Source of the DNA: a bacterium
GTDB taxonomy: Bacteria; Patescibacteriota; Patescibacteriia; Magasanikbacterales; GWA2-37-8
Assembly (NCBI GenBank): GCA_021790135.1
Contig: JAJYIJ010000003.1
Coordinates: forward strand, 1 to 8,317
Direction: 5' to 3'
DNA length: 8,317 nucleotides
Below are positions 5,537 through 8,317 of the stretch, in pieces; positions within the stretch are counted from its first letter, which is position 1, and each line of letters opens with the position of its first letter. The translations under genes were made by a program, and so were the position numbers. The notes below the pieces were generated by a model. That model saw only the letters and a program-made list of their open reading frames with translations. It was not told where the DNA came from and made no database searches.

Positions 5537-6160
5537 TTAACCTCTATTTTGATCGTATTTTTTTATCTGTTGCCATAACTCGGCTGACGTACCGACAAAA
5601 TGTTTTTCTATCGTAATAGCAGACTCCGGAGACCGAACAAAAATTTCTACTGCGAACTTTTTAGCGTTGCGCTTCTCATACTTGGTCTCTTCCCTTTCCG
5701 TCAGACGAAAACGATCTTCCAAATGCAAATCAAACAGCAGTTTTAAAACTTTTTCTAGATCTTCTGCCTTTTCCCGGAGCGTTTTGAAGCTGCCTTCAAG
5801 CGTGAGACACTCCTGCCCGCGGTGAGCGGTATCTGGTATGACTAGCTTCAGTCTAAGCTGCACGTCTTCTCTTGATTCTATAAAAAAATAGCGACCACCA
5901 AAACCTACTCGCTCAAGAATTTCGCCGATCTTTTTTTCTTCACGAGCTTCGACTTCGCTTTGGGCGGCTACCCTTTCACCAATACGGTGAAGCACACGGC
6001 GCGAATCGCCTCTTTTTAGCTCGGAAATAGCGGCCTTTATGCCCCCTTGGCGCGACCGCATTTTCTCTATAGCTTTCGGATCTATTTCAGGATTTTCCGC
6101 TGGTTCGTCGGGAGTTATCTTCGTCGCTAACTTCTCATTGTCTGGCGAATCTATTCCCAT
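5537..6160 (-). CDS. Uncharacterised 207-residue protein, first gene of the helicase operon
   Basis: No family recognised. The first 30 residues are acidic and Pro-rich (DEPAENPEIDP) and likely disordered. Residues 30-85 are highly charged and helical (KAIEKMRSRQGG, SRRVLHRIGERVAAQ, EAREEKKIGEILERVGF). The rest alternates strand-like stretches (RYFFIES, QLRLKLVI, KFAVEIFV, SAITIEKHFV) with a charged helix (KAEDLEKVLKLLFDLH at 131-146). No signal peptide or transmembrane segment. The ATG at 6160 follows an A/T-only leader of about 20 nt without a Shine-Dalgarno and lies just downstream of a clear promoter at 6216-6188. The coupling to a UvrD/PcrA helicase hints at DNA metabolism, but nothing in the sequence shows it. 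Confidence 0.85.
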   Translation of the reverse strand: MGIDSPDNEKLATKITPDEPAENPEIDPKAIEKMRSRQGGIKAAISELKRGDSRRVLHRIGERVAAQSEVEAREEKKIGEILERVGFGGRYFFIESREDVQLRLKLVIPDTAHRGQECLTLEGSFKTLREKAEDLEKVLKLLFDLHLEDRFRLTEREETKYEKRNAKKFAVEIFVRSPESAITIEKHFVGTSAELWQQIKKYDQNRG

Positions 6161-6187
6161 ATTATTATTTGAATTTTTTACTTCGTA

Positions 6188-6216
6188 ATTTTACTCGATA
6201 TTGAATCGCACGTCAA
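6188..6216 (-). promoter_or_regulatory. Promoter of the helicase operon
   Basis: Minus strand: -35 TTGACG at 6216-6211, 17-bp spacer, -10 TAAAAT at 6193-6188. The start of transcription is expected near 6181, about 20 nt before the ATG at 6160. It is divergent from the plus-strand promoter that begins at 6241; the two -35 boxes are 24 bp apart. Confidence 0.75.
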
Positions 6217-6240
6217 AATTCGGCCAAAAAGCAGGATGGC

Positions 6241-6270
6241 TTGACAATTTTGTTTTTTTTATGTTATTTT
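6241..6270 (+). promoter_or_regulatory. Strong extended -10 promoter of the plus-strand structured unit
   Basis: Consensus -35 TTGACA at 6241-6246, an 18-bp T-rich spacer, then TGT directly before -10 TATTTT (6265-6270), an extended -10. The predicted start is near 6277. It drives the small-ORF transcript that ends at the terminator 6693-6727. Confidence 0.75.
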
Positions 6271-6306
6271 ATCGTGTTCTTTTTTTGCTCTTTGAGTAAG
6301 TCAACC

Positions 6307-6356
6307 GTCCCTATCCAGGGACATTTCCGGGCAGCGCGGAGCGCTAGCCCAGGGAG
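6307..6356 (+). promoter_or_regulatory. Leader with a decoy copy of the Shine-Dalgarno
   Basis: GTCCCT (6307-6312) pairs with AGGGAC (6317-6322) in a perfect 6-bp hairpin with a 4-nt loop. The ribosome site AGGGAG (6351-6356) repeats the right arm, so TCCCT at 6308-6312 can pair with either AGGGA. Between them a 9-bp GC-rich hairpin (6329-6350) ends exactly at the Shine-Dalgarno. This allows a choice between an exposed and a hidden ribosome site; the choice itself is inferred. Confidence 0.45.
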
Positions 6357-6363
6357 AATGGAG

Positions 6364-6576
6364 ATGAAAGATCTCGAGGGGAAAAAAATGTGGTTGATTT
6401 TCTTGGGGGTTTTCATTCTGGACGTACTAGTAATATGGTACGTCCAGCGCAGCCCGGCGCTGCACATCACGTGCCTGCAAAGTGCGGGCACGATGGAGTG
6501 TAGAGTAACTGCCCCCGACGGCAACTATAGTTGCCGCCCCGATAAAGGCGGCAAGGAGAAGGCAAGCTCGCCGTGA
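6364..6576 (+). CDS. Predicted 70-residue single-pass membrane protein with three cysteines
   Basis: The ATG at 6364 lies 7 bases after AGGGAG; an ATG at 6358 in the same frame is too close to that site. The N-terminus is short and basic (MKDLEGKK), followed by one hydrophobic helix (about 9-27, WLIFLGVFILDVLVIWYV, with Asp20 in mid-membrane). A roughly 43-residue tail carries Cys37, Cys46 and Cys57 and a basic, polar end (RPDKGGKEKASSP). The positive-inside rule predicts an N-in topology with the Cys-bearing tail outside. No family recognised. The coding region contains several perfect hairpins, so RNA structure seems to be under constraint together with, or instead of, the protein. Stands alone between its own promoter and terminator. 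Confidence 0.6.
   Translation: MKDLEGKKMWLIFLGVFILDVLVIWYVQRSPALHITCLQSAGTMECRVTAPDGNYSCRPDKGGKEKASSP
6418..6536 (+). other. Hairpin cluster inside the 70-residue coding region
   Basis: Three strong hairpins lie within 120 bases of coding sequence. CTGGACGTAC/GTACGTCCAG is perfect (6418-6427/6438-6447). CGTGCCTGC/GCGGGCACG has one wobble (6470-6478/6484-6492). The perfect palindrome CGGCAACTATAGTTGCCG lies at 6519-6536. A smaller AGCGC/GCGCT stem (6446-6450/6457-6461) overlaps the edge of the first. Translating ribosomes would have to melt all of them. Confidence 0.7.
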
Positions 6577-6583
6577 TCGGCAA

Positions 6584-6613
6584 GACCGTCTCCCGTCGGC
6601 GCACGGGACGGTC
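6584..6613 (+). other. GC-rich hairpin after the small ORF
   Basis: GACCGT-CT-CCCGT pairs with ACGGGACGGTC around CGGCGC (11 bp with a 2-nt bulge). It begins 8 bp after the stop codon and has no following U-tract, so it is not a terminator. It probably protects or shapes the 3' part of the RNA. Confidence 0.65.
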
Positions 6614-6620
6614 AACAGAC

Positions 6621-6681
6621 AGCTCCATCGTCTGCACCGTTTATTCAAAAAATATTTTGAGTAAACGATGACGATGGAGCT
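6621..6681 (+). repeat. Long near-perfect hairpin (12 bp + 13 bp arms)
   Basis: AGCTCCATCGTC (6621-6632) pairs perfectly with GACGATGGAGCT (6670-6681). After a small internal loop (5 nt/2 nt), CGTTTATTCAAAA (6638-6650) pairs with TTTTGAGTAAACG (6655-6667) with a single U-G pair, closed by the 4-nt loop AATA. It is the longest helix in the window and a good candidate for an RNase III site or protein-binding hairpin. Confidence 0.8.
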
Positions 6682-6692
6682 TAAAAATCTAT

Positions 6693-6727
6693 AAAAACAA
6701 TCCCGGCTTTTGGTCGGGGTTGTTTTT
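6693..6727 (+). terminator. Strong intrinsic terminator of the plus-strand small unit
   Basis: AAAAACAATCCCG (6693-6705) pairs with CGGGGTTGTTTTT (6715-6727) with one wobble, around a 9-nt loop, and the T-tract is part of the right arm. It separates the structured unit from tgt, which therefore needs its own promoter. Confidence 0.9.
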
Positions 6728-6751
6728 ATTTTAAATATTATTGTGATAAGC

Positions 6752-6780
6752 TTGTCTAAATCTTACCTCAATGCTAAACT
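6752..6780 (+). promoter_or_regulatory. Candidate extended -10 promoter of tgt, implying a near-leaderless mRNA
   Basis: TTGTCT at 6752-6757 (4 of 6), 17-bp spacer, TGC directly before TAAACT (6775-6780; 4 of 6). The predicted start lies around 6786-6788, leaving only about 3-5 nt before the tgt ATG at 6791. The match is moderate. Confidence 0.5.
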
Positions 6781-6790
6781 AGCCCCCGCT

Positions 6791-7990
6791 ATGCCATTTT
6801 TTGAATTACTCCACCAAGACAAAAATTCGCACGCCCGGGCGGGGGTTATGCATACCGATCACGGCGATATCCAAACGCCAATTTTTATGCCGGTCGGAAC
6901 GCAGGCCACCGTGAAAACGCTGGACTCGGATGATTTGAAAAATATCCAGGCGCAAATTATTTTAGGCAATAATTATCACCTACATTTGCGGCCGGGAGAA
7001 GATATAATTGCCGAAGCCGGCGGGCTCCACAAATTTATGCACTGGGACAAACCGATCTTGACGGACAGCGGCGGCTTTCAGGTGTTTTCACTGGGACTGT
7101 CCCAACACGGTACCGGGGCTCAGGATGACAATTTGAAAAACAAACAAGCTCGCCTGGTCTCCATCGACGAAGATGGCGTTACTTTTACCAGCCACATCGA
7201 CGGCTCCACCCATCGCTTCACGCCGGAATCGGCGATTGACGCTGAACATAAAATCGGTGCGGACATCATTATGGCCTTTGACGAATGCACGCCGGACGCT
7301 GCGCCGCGAAAGTACGTGCAGGAAGCAATGGAGCGAACGCACCGCTGGGCGAAACGGAGTCTCACTGCGCACATGAATAACACGCGTTATCATGGATATC
7401 AACAATATCTCTTTGGCATCATCCAAGGGGCAAACGACGACGATCTGCGTCGCACGTCAGCCGAATTTATTTCCTCACTGCCCTTTGACGGCATCGCCAT
7501 TGGCGGCGAAAGCATCGGCTATAACACGAAAGCGACCGCGGAAATTTTAGATTGGGTCTACCCAATTATTCCAGAAACCAAACCACACTATGCCATGGGC
7601 GTTGGCCTTGACCCGGCTGACTTGCTGGTGGCGGTGGAACACGGCGTTGACATGTTCGATTGCGTGGCGCCCACTCGCCTGGCTCGCCACGGCATGTTGT
7701 TTACTAGTCCAAAAATAAAAAATAAAAAACAAAAGTCGGGAAAAAATCGCCTCAATATCAAAAATGCCCGGTACGTTACGGATTTTTCGCCGATTGACTC
7801 GTGGTGCGATTGCTCCACCTGTCAAAATTATTCCCGGGGCTATCTGCACCACCTTTTTGCCGCGGATGAAATCACGGCCCTCCGCCTGGCCTCGATCCAT
7901 AATCTGCGTTTTATGTTGAAATTGATGGAAGAAGCTCGAGCAGCGATTCTGACTGACCGGTTTCTTGAATTTAAAAATGAATGGTTATAG
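6791..7990 (+). CDS. tgt: Queuine/preQ1 tRNA-guanine transglycosylase
   Basis: Exchanges guanine-34 of GUN-anticodon tRNAs (Asp, Asn, His, Tyr) for a 7-deazaguanine base. From the ATG at 6791 the product is 399 residues (E. coli 375). The frame is open further upstream, but that would run into the terminator, and MPFFELLHQD fits TGT N-termini. Catalytic features: general-base Asp92 in TDSGGFQVFSLG, substrate-contact Asp164 in FDECTP, nucleophile Asp290 in DMFDCVAPTR, and the zinc site Cys339-x-Cys341-x2-Cys344 with His370. Two insertions explain the length: about 15 residues at 106-121 after the active-site strand, and a short Lys-rich one at about 306-322. The base-pocket loop reads GGESIG (238-243) where E. 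coli has GGLAVG. Probably transcribed alone; no Shine-Dalgarno. Confidence 0.97.
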   Translation: MPFFELLHQDKNSHARAGVMHTDHGDIQTPIFMPVGTQATVKTLDSDDLKNIQAQIILGNNYHLHLRPGEDIIAEAGGLHKFMHWDKPILTDSGGFQVFSLGLSQHGTGAQDDNLKNKQARLVSIDEDGVTFTSHIDGSTHRFTPESAIDAEHKIGADIIMAFDECTPDAAPRKYVQEAMERTHRWAKRSLTAHMNNTRYHGYQQYLFGIIQGANDDDLRRTSAEFISSLPFDGIAIGGESIGYNTKATAEILDWVYPIIPETKPHYAMGVGLDPADLLVAVEHGVDMFDCVAPTRLARHGMLFTSPKIKNKKQKSGKNRLNIKNARYVTDFSPIDSWCDCSTCQNYSRGYLHHLFAADEITALRLASIHNLRFMLKLMEEARAAILTDRFLEFKNEWL

Positions 7991-7996
7991 TATAAT
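7991..7996 (+). promoter_or_regulatory. Consensus -10 box before the last gene
   Basis: TATAAT follows directly on the tgt stop codon. The best -35-like hexamer, TTGAAT at 7965-7970, is 20 bp away, which is too far for a good promoter. If used, transcription would start near 8003, about 20 nt before the ATG at 8024. Confidence 0.35.
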
Positions 7997-8023
7997 CAAA
8001 GAATTACTTATTAATTTGTACCT

Positions 8024-8317
8024 ATGCCTACAAATAAAATTGACCCGACGGAAAATCCTCGCGCGTGGTTGAAACATGAATTAACTGAATATATCGATGA
8101 TGAATATCTAAAAGGGAAAAGCCTAGATGACCTACAGCAGATTACTAATCATAAAAAGGAAGCAGATGATCCCTATCACGGCTGGCTACAAGATATCTTG
8201 GAACAACTTGAAGGAGTGCTTCTCCCTTTATACGCCTATGAGACAAATAATGCGCCCCTCCACAAATCCTTTCAAGATCCGGCGCAGAATCTATTACTCA
8301 TTGATGAAGTATTTAGC
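8024..8317 (+). CDS. Unknown protein, 5' part only
   Basis: The ATG at 8024 opens 98 codons that run off the window edge without a stop. No family recognised. The visible part (MPTNKIDPTENPRAWLKHEL... onward) is acidic, hydrophilic and mainly helix-forming, with DDEYLKGKSLDDLQQI around 38-53 and a more hydrophobic helix WLQDILEQLEGVLLPLYAYE around 65-84. No signal peptide and no certain membrane segment. No Shine-Dalgarno. It starts 33 bp after tgt, so co-transcription with tgt is possible, although a TATAAT box lies between them. Confidence 0.75.
   Translation, partial: MPTNKIDPTENPRAWLKHELTEYIDDEYLKGKSLDDLQQITNHKKEADDPYHGWLQDILEQLEGVLLPLYAYETNNAPLHKSFQDPAQNLLLIDEVFS

Larger units (their letters stand above)
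6277..6730 (+). other. Highly structured ~450-nt transcript carrying a small membrane ORF
   Basis: The unit runs from the promoter at 6241-6270 to the terminator at 6693-6727 and is packed with stem-loops. These include 6307-6312/6317-6322 (6 bp), 6329-6350 (9 bp, one bulge), 6361-6365/6371-6375 (5 bp), 6418-6427/6438-6447 (10 bp perfect), 6470-6478/6484-6492 (9 bp, one wobble), 6519-6536 (18-bp perfect palindrome), 6584-6613 (11 bp with a 2-nt bulge) and 6621-6681 (12 + 13 bp). Such density, running through the coding part too, is far above that of the neighbouring genes. No tmRNA, RNase P, SRP or 6S landmark is visible. It is either a structured mRNA for the 70-residue ORF or an RNA with its own function. 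Confidence 0.65.

Noticed and set aside
6241..6363. Upstream extension of the 70-residue ORF to a TTG or the ATG at 6358
   Set aside because: The extension would start in the -35 box, before transcription begins; the ATG at 6358 is only 1 nt from the Shine-Dalgarno, whereas 6364 has ideal spacing.
6412..6423. TCATTCTGGACG resembling the left arm of the palindromic repeat
   Set aside because: Only 11 of 12 bases match, it lies in the small ORF and the rest of the element is absent; probably coincidence.
6573..6671. GTG-initiated 32-codon frame overlapping the stop of the 70-residue ORF (GTGA overlap)
   Set aside because: The AAGGAG is 14 nt away, the peptide is unremarkable and the frame runs through two long hairpins; chance is more likely.
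6710..6790. Extended N-terminus of TGT from 6710
   Set aside because: It would begin inside the terminator hairpin and upstream of the tgt promoter; the added 27 residues are not TGT-like.
1..8317. CRISPR array, tRNA genes, insertion sequences or a phage region
   Set aside because: No regularly spaced repeats, no cloverleaf with a T-loop, no transposase or integrase frame and no phage-like gene were seen.

Overview
The window reads as a bacterial chromosome segment of moderate GC with short intergenic gaps and the standard code: TGA ends the gene at 5024 and the small ORF at 6364-6576, so a UGA-glycine code is unlikely. The mix of a plain str operon, a compact UvrD/PcrA helicase without the usual long C-terminal tail, two orphan proteins, a TGT with lineage-type insertions, and almost no Shine-Dalgarno (SD) sequences at ordinary genes suggests a candidate-phyla (Patescibacteria/Parcubacteria-like) genome. 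That assignment is inference.

Left part, minus strand: rpsL (2491 to 2063), rpsG (1964 to 1488) and the first 465 codons of fusA (1395 to 1, cut by the window edge). This is the classic str operon, with a clear sigma70-type promoter at 2586-2558. Both of its intergenic gaps are occupied by repeats: a palindromic element between rpsL and rpsG, and tandem plus inverted AT-rich repeats between rpsG and fusA.

2595-2925, minus strand: a compact unit not explained by any large gene. It has a strong promoter (consensus -35, extended -10), a run of perfect stem-loops, a 36-residue single-helix membrane ORF with an SD, and a GC hairpin/U-tract terminator just before the rpsL promoter.

2949-6160, minus strand: a three-gene operon of two unrecognised proteins (207 and 162 aa) and a UvrD/PcrA-family SF1 helicase, with promoter 6216-6188. 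Its likely terminator hairpin carries the -35 of the next small unit.

6241-6727, plus strand: a second small unit with the same plan: strong promoter, hairpin leader, SD, a 70-residue single-helix ORF full of perfect hairpins, a 25-bp-class long hairpin and a strong terminator. Then come tgt (6791-7990), probably nearly leaderless, and the start of an unknown gene (8024 to the edge).

The most interesting signal is the pair of highly structured small-membrane-protein transcripts. In both, the leader hairpin contains a second copy of the SD core, which would allow an SD-exposed/SD-hidden switch. These two are the only genes in the window with recognisable SD sequences.
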